Shown here: one piece after another, positions 55,227 through 64,000 of the stretch
Position numbering within the stretch: position 1 is the stretch's first letter
Layout of the letters: every line of letters starts with the position of its first letter
Notes under the pieces: generated by a model
The model's input: only the letters and a program-made list of their open reading frames with translations
What the model was told of the DNA's origin: nothing
Database searches by the model: none
Assembly: GCA_032690845.1 (NCBI GenBank)
Contig: CM064428.1
Location: 20,310,001 to 20,374,000 of the forward strand
DNA from: Eleusine coracana subsp. coracana
Lineage: Eukaryota; Streptophyta; Magnoliopsida; Poales; Poaceae
Length of the DNA stretch: 64,000 nucleotides
Direction of reading: 5' to 3'
Position numbers and translations under genes: made by a program

Positions 55227-58200
55227 TGTGGCGCCCCTTCACGGAGGATCGAGGTCCCGAAGGTGATGATAACGTAGACACTTGATAATACAACATTGGT
55301 TCAAATTTAAGTTGAATATTACATCATTAAGTGATCAAAGTGCAGCGGAATAATACAAGTTCATAATGTTTTGAAAACAGCGGAAACAATAACGTTAGGA
55401 ACTACGAGCTCGACGATACAGCATAGTAATGATTCATGCCCGAAGAACCATCACTCTATCAGCACGCAACATCACTACGGCGGCAAGTCGGACTCCTAGT
55501 GTGCAGTCCAACCCTCAGGGACTTGCATGTCCCAAGGCATCACATCTACAGGCAATTCTATTTCTTCATTACCTAAAAAACCACAGTGGCACAAAGCCCG
55601 AGTACTAATTACTTAGCAATACTTACACGTCGGACACCTAGACATGCAAAGGCTCTAATAGGTGGCTTGTTTGAAACGACTCGCACTAAGCAACCTATTA
55701 GTTCTATCAAGTTTTATTTGTCAATTTAAAAGGGTTGAGCTGAAATGTAACTTTAGTTGCAACAATAGGATAATAAAACAATACATAAAGTAAGTACAAC
55801 ATAAGAGCAATAATAATAATAATCAACAATAAGCAATAATAACAACATAATTAATTTCCAGGTATCATGTGGAACTACGTGACGACTTAGTGACCAAGCG
55901 GTACTCATTACTGTGAGGGATAGCAATTGCAATCGATTTACACCAGCTGGAAAAACCCAAAATATACGACACATACACACCAATTAAGGTTGTATATGGC
56001 AACCTTTCAGAAGAAAAACCACCCACACCTTGGACCGAGTGTGGTGACGTCGAGTGGACATGCTGTTCTACCAACAGTACTTCGTGGTATGAAACGCCCA
56101 CTCTAGTTGCAGGAGGGTAAAAGACCAACGCACCTTAACCGACCTCATTGCAAATGACATTTAATGCTACATCGGTTTACTAGTGCTCATAAACTAGCAT
56201 GCATTCGGTACTGTTCAATACTTGATCTAGGGGCCGACCACAGACGGGTCCTAGGTTCGACAAGGCAGGGCTACCGCAGTCAACACCCATGTGTTGCTGC
56301 AAACCTACACATGCATCATCCCTGCCCGGTCATAACATCAAAAGTAATTACTAGATTTAATCTAAGCAAACACACTAAATAAATTCCAGATCCTAAAATA
56401 ATTCATATTTTATGAAACCAAAAATTATGGTGGTAGATAATCATGTTTTTACTAAGCATGCCAAAAATCAGGATTTAATTTCATTCCTAGAATTTCTGGT
56501 TAATTATTTAGTGTTTTCACAATTTAATGTATTATTAAAAATACATGTACAGAGACAGTGATTTATCATTTTACTAAAATAGAGCACCTCAAGATGAACC
56601 TAACAAAATTTGTTTGAGCCTCAATGGATTTGAATTCGATTTACTATGTTTTTTCAAAGGTTTAAGTATTTCTCTGGCTTTTTCCTGGTATTTCTGGTTT
56701 TAGGGGAGTGCCACGTAGACAACATGTTAGTGACATGCAGGCACCAGCTCAGCGCCACGTAGGCAGCCAGTCGGATGCCAGTGTGCACGGGGGGTTCAGC
56801 GGCGGAGGCTCGCCGGAGCTCAGTCAAAGCTCGTCACTGGCGTCTATGCGTGAGGAAAACTCGCCGCGGGAGCAAGGATTTAATGCGCACAATGAGGCGG
56901 AGGGATTGGTGGAGTTCGCGAGGACGGTGGCTCACCGAGAGGTGGTCGTCGTCGTCGAGCAGTGGAAGGGGGTCTTCGGCGGCGTCGCGGGAACGGTAGG
57001 GAGCACCAAATCCATCGCGGTCAAATCCTAGAGCTTCATGGTGACAGGGCGACCATCAGCATCGAGTTCATTGGCATCGAGGAGGGCGGGAGGGTGGAGC
57101 TCACCATGGTGGCAGTGCCGGTCGGCCGGAAACAGGGCAGCAGCGGGGGACAAATCGGAATGCCGTCGACTCCGGTGGAGGAAACAAAGGGGAAACGGGT
57201 CAGGGAAACACGTAGATGGGTTGCGCACATGGGAGAAGTGGAAGGAGGGGACGAGGCTTACCAGGGGCGGGGAATTTCGGCCCGCGGCGGAGGAGCTGAC
57301 CGGAGTCGCTCGTTCTGATCTTTTTCTCGATTTAGCAAATGCGCGCGAGGGTTTGGTCTAGTGGAGGCATAGGAAGGTGTAGGAGGACGAGGCGTGCTCA
57401 TTGTGCTTTTAGCTCGGTTTGGGAGGCAGTGGGAGAGCAAGACTCAAGCTCGAGCTGGCTCGGTGATGGCGGGGTGGAGCAGAGTGCAGAGGGGAGGAAA
57501 TGGGGAGAGCAGAGAGCAGCGTTGAAGTGAGAGAGCTTTGGAGGGGGTCGCGGGTGCGCCTTCAAGTTGCGCAGAGGGGGTGAGGTGGTTGAAGACCGAG
57601 AGCGAGAAGGGGGGGGGGGGGCAGAATTGAAGTTGCTGGTCGGTCATGTCGATGTCGTGCAGAGAGAAAAGGGAGAAGAGAAAGCCGTTGGCTCGGCGAG
57701 CGGCTAGGCAGAGGAGATGGGACAGCATGGCGAGTTAGAGGGGGGGGGGGGGGGGTCAGGCGCGCTATAGCACGAGGACTCCCGAGGTGGGGAGTTGGCG
57801 TGCGGAGGATAGGAAGGCGTCGGCACGGGGGGGAAGGCTCTGCGCCAGTGAGCGGAGGAAGAAAAGAGATTTTTCTCTGAACCCCCTGAACTATTAGATT
57901 TCTTGCAAATAGGTCCTTGGTCAAAGATATTTCTAAATAAAATAGCTAGGGACTTCTAAATAAATTGGGATTTTGCACATAGGTCCTTAGTGATATTCCT
58001 GGTGCTCTGGTGGGACCCATTTGATTAGAAAAGTTATAATTATTTTATAATTAATTCCCCATTGTGAAAGGTTTCTATGCTTTAGTTCATTGTTTGGGGT
58101 ATTTCCACAAATGGTGAAATGCTCATTAAATTCATAAAATTCCATTTTATTATTACCAATATGATTATGAATTTATTTGGCATATGTTATATAATAAATT

Positions 58201-58348
58201 TTTATTTGCCTCACAAATTGGTTGAAGGGTTTTTAATTGCCTAGGATAAATTTAAATAATTGGAGTGAGGCTTTATTATTTCATGCTATATTATTCATGA
58301 TTTGTGCTCTTCATGTTTGTTAAATAGAAGTGAGACACCGGGGTGTCA
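55227..58348 (-). repeat. 3' LTR of the minus-strand Tekay-like element
   Basis: Bounded by TGTGGCGCCCC (55227) and GGTGTCA (58348) on the plus strand. The GC-rich part (56700-57880) includes G runs of 13 (57609-57621) and 16 (57740-57755). Open frames in this part are compositional and not genes. Confidence 0.8.
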
Positions 58349-58365
58349 TAGCCCTCCCTCCTTAA
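58349..58365 (-). other. Polypurine tract of the minus-strand Tekay-like element
   Basis: Minus strand reads AAGGAGGGAGGGCTA immediately before the LTR start TGACACCCC. Confidence 0.75.
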
Positions 58366-58417
58366 AAAATCTCATCCCGAGATCATGAACAAGGCAAACT
58401 AGAGGGAAGTGCGGTGG

Positions 58418-58611
58418 TCAAAATAGACCTGCATATGACGACCAAAATTTTGGGTAATGGGCACTCAGGAATTCTTCAGATTCCCAAGTGGATTCGTCTT
58501 CTGAGTGATTACTCCATTGAACTTTATAGAATTTGAGTGTTCTTTTATGGGTTGTGCACTCTTTCTCATCGAGGATCCTTATTGGTTGTTCAGAGTATGT
58601 GAGATCAGGTT
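58418..58611 (-). pseudogene. Chromodomain end of Tekay-like polyprotein, truncated
   Basis: Minus-strand frame encodes DLTYSEQPIRILDEKE, then a chromodomain with FYKVQWSNHSEDESTWE, ending LFSAHYPKF-like to 58418. Chromodomains of Tekay-type integrases bind modified histone H3. Upstream of 58611 the frame enters the LTR of element B, so the integrase core is separated from this end by that insertion. The first ten residues of the apparent open frame come from element B. Confidence 0.85.
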
Positions 58612-59019
58612 TGTGGGATACTTGCTTTACGGGTATCCTCATACAAGGCTAAAGTCGGTGGTCGACTGGGTACTTCATCAACAAGGAAGCTGACCGACTC
58701 GGCTTGGAGTGCAAGATAAGAAAGATTAGACATGCCATATGGAACCATTGTAGAGTACGAATAGGACTCTGCTTGTACCCCCTGCCGACCGGATATATAA
58801 GGCGGCAGGGTACCCCCCATGGGGAGGGGTCGAGAGTTAGCTAGAGGCAATTTAGGCTTATCATCTCGAAACAATTAATACAATACAGAACACAGGACGT
58901 AGGGTTTTTACTCTCATTGAGAGGGCCCGAACCTGTATAATTTGGCATCTTGTGTAATCATCGTAATTCTTGGTCTCGACATAGCCCTATATATTTACTG
59001 CCGGTCTTGAGCATCGATA
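58612..59019 (+). repeat. 5' LTR of element B
   Basis: 408 bp, starting TGTGGGATACTTGC and ending GAGCATCGATA. It has an extra GGTCGAGAGTTAGCT block (about 58828) relative to element A and the same GATATATAAGGCG TATA box (58791-58803). Confidence 0.9.
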
Positions 59020-59021
59020 GT

Positions 59022-59039
59022 TGGCGCGCCAGGAAGGGG
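59022..59039 (+). other. Primer-binding site of element B
   Basis: TGGCGCGCCAGGAAGGGG, two bases inside the LTR, with one base different from element A. Confidence 0.65.
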
Positions 59040-59071
59040 ACAAGGCTCGCCGGGATTCTCCGTCGACTACG

Positions 59072-60571
59072 ATGGCCAAACTTCCCATCATCCAATACCC
59101 TCTGGACTTCAAGATCTCCTTTGGATCACTCGACTTCACGGTCGGTGACAATGGAGCCCTAGGTCTGAATGACTACAGATCAGACTCGACCGCAGCCAGC
59201 CCCATGGCGCGATCACCGAGTCCGTCTGACATTATTCCTGCATTGATCCCACTCGGATCTGAGCAGGAAGACTCTTCCTTCGGATATGACTCGACACCAG
59301 ACCGGTCTTTTGATGAGGACACGGTCAAATCGACCTACTCATATCCCCATACAGTCAACATGGTGGAGATAGTAGATCCTGCCGCTGGAAACCAAGAGGA
59401 GGATCCAGGTGCCGAAGAAGAAGGGAATCCAGCCGGTGGTCTCCAAAACCAGCCGGTCGAAGGAGGCCGACAAGATGATAACCCGCCAGCGGATGAATTA
59501 TCGGTTGGTCACCGCCGTCGACCAAGAGGGTCGCGCGGGTCGCGTAACGCACGCCGACTAGATCTTGGCCCTGACCTTGAAGTGGATGGTGTTAAGGTCT
59601 ACCACACCCCACAAAACAACATCACCGGGGCCAAGACATTGCTTGATACCTTAATGGTCAATGGCCACTATCAAACTCCTGCTATGCAGAAGGCGGTGGC
59701 TATGCTCAAAGCCGCAGCGGCACAAGATGCGGCAAAGTCTCAGTCGGTCGCAAGTTCCAGCCATGTATCTCCTCAGGGTCGGCGAAGATGCGAAGATCTG
59801 AGAAATTCTCTTAGCCTCTATGATGGACGAGACACCATCAATTCTCATCATGAAGAATGCGCTCGGGACAACCGATGCTATGAGGAAGAGCGACATGAAA
59901 GAAGAGTGGACGCCCGACGAGAAGACCGATGGGATAACCAACGGGATGATCGTCAGAATTCTCCTCCAAGAGACAACCGCGACGACCGACGTCAACATGA
60001 TGATCGGGATCGGCGTGATAATGATGGCAATCGACGACGTCGTCATGACGAGGATGTTGGCCCATGCCACCGTCGTAACCCAACTATGTCCCCAGACCGA
60101 CAAAGGCGGTCACCAATGCCGACCGATGACGAGATCGATGGCATCAAGGCTTACGTCCCTCGGCTTTGCATTGCTCGATGGCCAAAAGGATTCAAGCCGG
60201 TTCCCATCAAAAAATATGATGGACAAACCAATCCCCAAGAGTGGTTACAACTCTATAGCATGGCGATCCGGTCGGCTAATTACCTTCCGGTCTGCTTAGA
60301 GCCTACCATTCGGATATGGCTCACATCTTTACCTGAGGAGTCAGTCACATCCTGGGGAGACCTCAACCGGAAGCTCATAGAAAGTTTCCAAGCAACTTGC
60401 AACCAACCGGGCAACCACTTTAACCTCACTCGGATCAAGCAGAAAGGAGATGAGCCTCTTCGTGACTACATCAAGTGGTTTTGCGCTAAGAAAACTGAGA
60501 TCCCCAACGTCCCCGATCAGCAAATCATTACTGCCTTCCTGGGTGGAATTTGCAGTGACGATCTGGTCTAG
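59072..60571 (+). CDS. gag of element B
   Basis: About 500 open codons from ATG 59072 (MAKLPIIQY), the better start because the upstream in-frame ATG overlaps the primer site. It has an acidic N-terminal half, an Arg/Asp-rich basic-acidic repeat region (59860-60080) and the Retrotrans_gag core (60190-60570: EWLQLYSMAIR, WLTSLPEESV, ESFQATC). Ten codons present in element A are missing near 60276. The frame ends at TAG 60569-60571 (CAG in element A); the knuckle and protease lie downstream in pieces. Confidence 0.85.
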   Translation: MAKLPIIQYPLDFKISFGSLDFTVGDNGALGLNDYRSDSTAASPMARSPSPSDIIPALIPLGSEQEDSSFGYDSTPDRSFDEDTVKSTYSYPHTVNMVEIVDPAAGNQEEDPGAEEEGNPAGGLQNQPVEGGRQDDNPPADELSVGHRRRPRGSRGSRNARRLDLGPDLEVDGVKVYHTPQNNITGAKTLLDTLMVNGHYQTPAMQKAVAMLKAAAAQDAAKSQSVASSSHVSPQGRRRCEDLRNSLSLYDGRDTINSHHEECARDNRCYEEERHERRVDARREDRWDNQRDDRQNSPPRDNRDDRRQHDDRDRRDNDGNRRRRHDEDVGPCHRRNPTMSPDRQRRSPMPTDDEIDGIKAYVPRLCIARWPKGFKPVPIKKYDGQTNPQEWLQLYSMAIRSANYLPVCLEPTIRIWLTSLPEESVTSWGDLNRKLIESFQATCNQPGNHFNLTRIKQKGDEPLRDYIKWFCAKKTEIPNVPDQQIITAFLGGICSDDLV

Positions 60572-61813
60572 GAAATTGGTCGGAGGAACCATGATCTCAA
60601 GCTCACTGCTCAAGAGTGCTTTGAGATTGCTGATAAGTACGCGTCAGGGGAATCTGCACTTGATGATATTCGAGGAAAGGGCAAGGAGAAGCGGTCGGAC
60701 AAGCCTGAGTCCTCCAAGAAGGACAAGAAGAGAAAACCCGACAATGTTGTCAACACGGTAGACCAGTTTCGGAAGAATCCTCGGATGAATTAGCCGTCTA
60801 CTGATGAGTTGCTGAGTGGCATTTGCCCTTGGCATCCCAAGGGAAACCACAAAGCAAAGGATTGTTATTATCTGAAGGGTTTTGCAACCGCTGCGCTCAA
60901 GGTGGCCAAAGACCCTCCGAGGCGCAAGAATAGCAACAAGGACAAGCCTAAGGATGATGATGACAAGGATGATTCGGGAGAGTTCTAGGAGCCCCGCAAA
61001 GAAGTAAACTTTATCTTCGGAGGCCCGGATGCCTACACATCCAAGCACAAGCAAAAATTAGAGCTCTGAGAGATTAACTCGGTGGAGCCAGCTACGCCTC
61101 AGTTCATGAGGTGGTCTGAGATGCCAATCACCTTTGATCGGTCGGACCATTGAAAACATCTACCAAAACCAGGTCGCTACCCACTAGTGCTTGCTGCGAC
61201 TATGAAGGAGGTGAAGTTCAACAGAGTACTCATTGATGGAGGAAGGAGTCTGGACCTAATCTTCACTAGGACCCTTCAAGAGCTCAGTCTATCAATCAAT
61301 GACCTCCCACCGAGTTCTTCACCCTTCCATGGGATTGTGCCTGGCATGACTTCAGTCCCAATTGGACAAATCACTCTGCCAGTCACCTTTGGCACCCGTG
61401 ATAATTTTAGAACGGAGCGTATCCTTTTCCAGGTGGCAGACTTCGAGTCAGCATACCATGCTATCATCCGTCGACTGGCGATGGCCAGATTTGTGGTAGT
61501 GCCGTACTATCCGTATCTCACCCTCAAGATGTCAGGCCCGAACGAAATAATCTCCCTCCACTCTGATCTTCAGAATTCTTTTGATTGCGATGTACAGAGT
61601 TGTGAGATGGCTACCAAACAGTTGATGCTGTCAGACCAAAAGGAGATCCAGAAGGCAGTCGGTATAGAGGAGCAGACTAGAACGGAGGTTCCTACAAAGA
61701 AAACTACCAAGGACAAGATCCAGACCGATGACATCCAAACCAAGGAGATTTTGCTCGATCCTGAGGACCCCGATAAGGTGACTTATGCTAGGGTCAACCT
61801 TGATGAAAAATAG
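60572..61813 (+). pseudogene. gag end and protease of element B, broken
   Basis: The frame continues past TAG 60569 with more stops (about 60791, 60987, 61068, 61152), mostly C-to-T changes relative to element A. It contains the CPWHPKGNHKAKDC knuckle (about 60828) and, in the open part 61187-61813, the protease VLIDGGRSLDL (here GG-R-S rather than GGSS) and FHGIVPG. It ends at a TAG (61811-61813) shared with element A. Confidence 0.82.
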
Positions 61814-61876
61814 GAACTCGCGCTCACTCTTTTCCTCCAGGAAAATAGGGATATATTTGCATGGAAACCATCTGAC

Positions 61877-63580
61877 ATGCTGGGAGTTCCTAGGGAAAAG
61901 ATTGAGTTAAGGGTATCTCTAGGGGCTACCCCCGTTTGCCAAAGGCTTAGGAGATTTGTGCAAGACCGCAAGGACGCTATGAAGAAGGAGATAGTTAGAT
62001 TGTTAGAAGCTAAGTTTATAAAGGAGGTGTATCATCCCGACTGGTTAGCAAATCCAGTCCTTGTACCTAAAAAGAATAAAGAGTGGAGGATGTGTGTTGA
62101 TTATACCGATCCTAACAAGGTCTGCCCAAAAGACCCCTTCGCTTTTCCTCGTATTGATCAGATCGTAGATTCGACAGCCGGGTGTGAGCTTTTAAGCTTT
62201 CTGGATGCCTATTCAGGCTATCACCAGATCCCACTGAGAGTCGAAGATCAGATCAAGACTTCCTTTATAACACCCTTCAGCGCCTATTGTTATATCACTA
62301 TGCCATTCGGTCTGAAAAATGCTGGCGCGACTTACCAACGAGGTACTCAACGCTGCCTTGCCACTCAGATCGGTCGAAACGCTGAAGCTTATGTTGATGA
62401 CATCGTTGTCAAGACTCGAAAAGTTGGAGAACTTCTCTCTGACCTGGCAGAAACCATTGACAATCTGAGACATTATTCAATGAAGCTGAATCCTAAAAAG
62501 TGTGTTTTTGGGGTTCCATTGGGAAAGTTACTCGGTTACATCGTTTTGAAACGAGGTATAGAGGCTAACCCAGATAAAATCAAGGCAATCCATGATATGA
62601 AGCCGCCTAATTCTCAAAGGGGCATTCAGAAGCTGACTAGACGCATGGCATCCTTAAGTCGCTTTATTTCCCGATTGGGGGTTAGGGGGTTACCACTCTT
62701 CCGATTGCTTAAAAAGCAGGATGACTTTGTTTTGACTGAGGAAGCGCAGTCGGCATTAGACAAATTAAAGATTCATCTCATCAGTATTCCAGTGTTGGTG
62801 CCTCCAGAGCCAGGAGAAAAACTTCAGCTTTACATCTCGGCCACAACCCAGGTTGTGAGTACTGTTGTGACTGTCGACCGAGAAGAAGAGGGACACGTGC
62901 AAAAAGTACAACATCCGATCTACTTTGTGAGTGAGGTTCTCAGCGCCTCTAAGACAAGGTACCAGCAGATCTTGAAGTTGTTATATGCATTATTGATCAC
63001 CTCAAGGAAGTTAAAGCACTATTTCCAAGCTCATCCAATTGAAGTTCAAACATCTTTTGCACTCGGGACGGTGTTACATAACCGAGAAGCTGAAGGAAAA
63101 ATAGCCAAGCGGGCAGTCGAACTTGGTCAGTATACTATTACGTTCGCGCCTCGGTCGGCTATAAAGGGACAAGCGTTAGCTGAATTCGTTGCCGAGTGGA
63201 CAGAGATTCAAAATCCTCCTGCTGCCCAAGATATTGAATACTGGAAAATGTACTTTGATGGTTCCCTTCAATTACAAGGGGCAGGTGCGGGAGTTGTATT
63301 TATCCCGCCTACTGGAGAAAGGCTTCGATACGTCCTTCAAATCATGTTTCGCGCGTCTAATAATGTTGCGGAATATGAAGCTCTCCTACACGGTCTACGC
63401 ATTGCTGTGTCACTTGGCATTAAGCGCATGAACATATTTGGTGACTCGGCCTTGGTCATTAATCAGGTCACCAAGGATTGGAATTGTGTAGATGACAACA
63501 TGAGTGTTTATTACCAAGAAGTACGAAAACTCGAAGACAAGTTTGATGGATTGAAGTTCACACATCATCTCGGCCTGTAG
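61877..63580 (+). CDS. Reverse transcriptase and dual RNase H of element B
   Basis: 567-codon open frame (coding sequence probably begins just after the TAG at 61811). RT: WRMCVDYTDPNKVCPK, FLDAYSGYHQIP, MPFGLKNAG and the catalytic YVDD (about 62392). It is followed by a degenerate first RNase H (LYISATTQ, lacking the usual catalytic Asp) and an intact-looking archaeal-type second RNase H (MYFDGSLQLQGAG, AEYEALLHGL, IFGDSALVI). In Tat elements the first RNase H is expected to act as a connection domain. The frame ends after a deletion of roughly 50 bp relative to element A at about 63565. Confidence 0.88.
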   Translation: MLGVPREKIELRVSLGATPVCQRLRRFVQDRKDAMKKEIVRLLEAKFIKEVYHPDWLANPVLVPKKNKEWRMCVDYTDPNKVCPKDPFAFPRIDQIVDSTAGCELLSFLDAYSGYHQIPLRVEDQIKTSFITPFSAYCYITMPFGLKNAGATYQRGTQRCLATQIGRNAEAYVDDIVVKTRKVGELLSDLAETIDNLRHYSMKLNPKKCVFGVPLGKLLGYIVLKRGIEANPDKIKAIHDMKPPNSQRGIQKLTRRMASLSRFISRLGVRGLPLFRLLKKQDDFVLTEEAQSALDKLKIHLISIPVLVPPEPGEKLQLYISATTQVVSTVVTVDREEEGHVQKVQHPIYFVSEVLSASKTRYQQILKLLYALLITSRKLKHYFQAHPIEVQTSFALGTVLHNREAEGKIAKRAVELGQYTITFAPRSAIKGQALAEFVAEWTEIQNPPAAQDIEYWKMYFDGSLQLQGAGAGVVFIPPTGERLRYVLQIMFRASNNVAEYEALLHGLRIAVSLGIKRMNIFGDSALVINQVTKDWNCVDDNMSVYYQEVRKLEDKFDGLKFTHHLGL

Positions 63581-63636
63581 TACCGCCGGGTGTTTTCCTA
63601 CATATTCTGTATTCCCCAACAATTTCTCCCCGGTCG

Positions 63637-64000
63637 GACGTGTTGATGAGTATTGTTGCTGATCTCGTTGACGATGACGTCTCCAAGACCGACTGGCGCG
63701 ACCCACTCATTCAGTATTTGGATAAGGGAACGCTGCCCTTGGATCCAGATGAGCAGCAAAGATTGGAGATCTGATCTCGAGGATACTTGTTGGTGGGGGA
63801 CCAACTCTACAAAAGGGGTGGTTCCAACATTTTGATGCGATGCATCTCAATTCCTGAAGGCTAGAAGTTGGTAGATGAGATTCATTTGGGAATATGCGGC
63901 AATGATGCAACTTCCAGGACTTTGGTCGGCAAAGCTTTCTGGCAAGGGTTTTATTGGCCCATGACGGTCGAAGATGCACACCAAGTTGTTCGGAAGTGTG
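63637..64000 (+). pseudogene. Start of integrase region of element B, cut by window end
   Basis: Linker (63637-63860) with a TGA at about 63772 (CGA in A), then TAG at about 63861 shared with A, then the zinc-binding start ICGNDATSRTLV (the second His of A is Asp here) up to HQVVRKC at 64000. The catalytic core is outside the window. Confidence 0.78.

Larger units (their letters stand above)
55227..58611 (-). mobile_element. Ty3/gypsy Tekay-like chromovirus, minus strand, partial
   Basis: On the minus strand: the end of a polyprotein with a chromodomain (58611-58418), a purine tract AAGGAGGGAGGGCTA, then a 3122-bp LTR (58348-55227) starting TGACACCCCGGTGTC and ending GGGGCGCCACA. The rest of the element lies beyond element B, which is inserted at 58612. 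It sits within the Athila-like element. Long LTRs and a C-terminal chromodomain fit the Tekay/Del lineage. Confidence 0.8.
58612..64000 (+). mobile_element. Ty3/gypsy Tat-lineage element B, cut by window end
   Basis: 5' LTR 58612-59019, primer site, gag, protease, RT, dual RNase H and the start of integrase, all closely related to element A. It continues beyond 64000. Inserted into the chromodomain of the minus-strand Tekay-like element; the putative target duplication AGGTT (58607-58611) cannot be checked. It has fewer breaks than A. Confidence 0.9.

Noticed and set aside
56708..57924. Several open frames on both strands as genes
   Set aside because: They fall in the GC-rich part of the minus-strand Tekay-like LTR and result from base composition.

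Overview
This window is plant nuclear DNA, most likely from a grass. It is almost entirely nested LTR retrotransposons, and I see no intact host gene. The evidence for a grass is the mix of families: Sirevirus-type Ty1/copia elements with paired GACCGGAC-type palindromes, Tat-lineage Ty3/gypsy elements with an antisense ORF, Athila-, CRM- and Tekay-like Ty3/gypsy elements, and a Cassandra-type TRIM carrying 5S-rRNA-like sequence. I cannot name the species.

Layout. 1-5994 is AT-rich intergenic DNA holding a hAT-type MITE (1430-1636) and a foldback/MULE-like element with ~170-bp inverted repeats (about 3621-4912) that has a Cassandra TRIM (3984-4602) inside it. 6000-14837 is a complete but decayed Tat-lineage element ('A') with target duplication CTTAC. 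14843-15631 is unassigned sequence with a 45-bp minisatellite. From 15632 the window is one deeply nested block. The outermost layer is a minus-strand Sirevirus ('S1', 15632-23823: one LTR, env-like ORF, gag). Its gag start is cut by a plus-strand Athila-like element starting at 23824 (5' LTR, gag, later an env-like ORF at 53258-54832; its 3' LTR is not in the window). The Athila gag is interrupted at 27141 by a second minus-strand Sirevirus ('S2', 27141-51881). The upstream LTR of S2 was in turn split by a CRM-like element (36024-43818, target duplication CAACA) and by a deleted Tekay-like element ('C', 43890-51832, target duplication CCGGT). A deletion at about 51881 removed the end of the S2 LTR and the Athila pol region. 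After the Athila env-like ORF, a minus-strand Tekay-like element (LTR 55227-58348) is interrupted in its chromodomain by a second Tat-lineage copy ('B', 58612 to beyond 64000).

Function and decay. The elements share the usual machinery: gag with CCHC knuckle, aspartic protease, RT, RNase H and integrase. Nearly all are broken by stop codons, frameshifts and deletions. The longest open frames are the CRM gag (38181-39623), an accessory ORF upstream of gag in C (46644-47483), the B gag (59072-60571) and the B RT-RNase H (61877-63580). Many stops are CAG-to-TAG, as expected from deamination of methylated cytosine in CHG context.

Most notable signal. Two unrelated superfamilies here, the Athila-like gypsy element and the Sirevirus copia elements, carry different ~16-17-bp palindromes (TGCGCCGATCGGCGCA-like and GACCGGACNGTCCGGTC-like) in the same arrangement: tandem pairs with centres mostly 20-22 bp apart, the proximal one 53-64 bp upstream of a TATA box. 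The Athila set recurs upstream of a separate TATA box in front of the env-like ORF, and the Sirevirus set recurs upstream of its env-like ORF. This looks like a shared promoter architecture. All alignments were done by eye.
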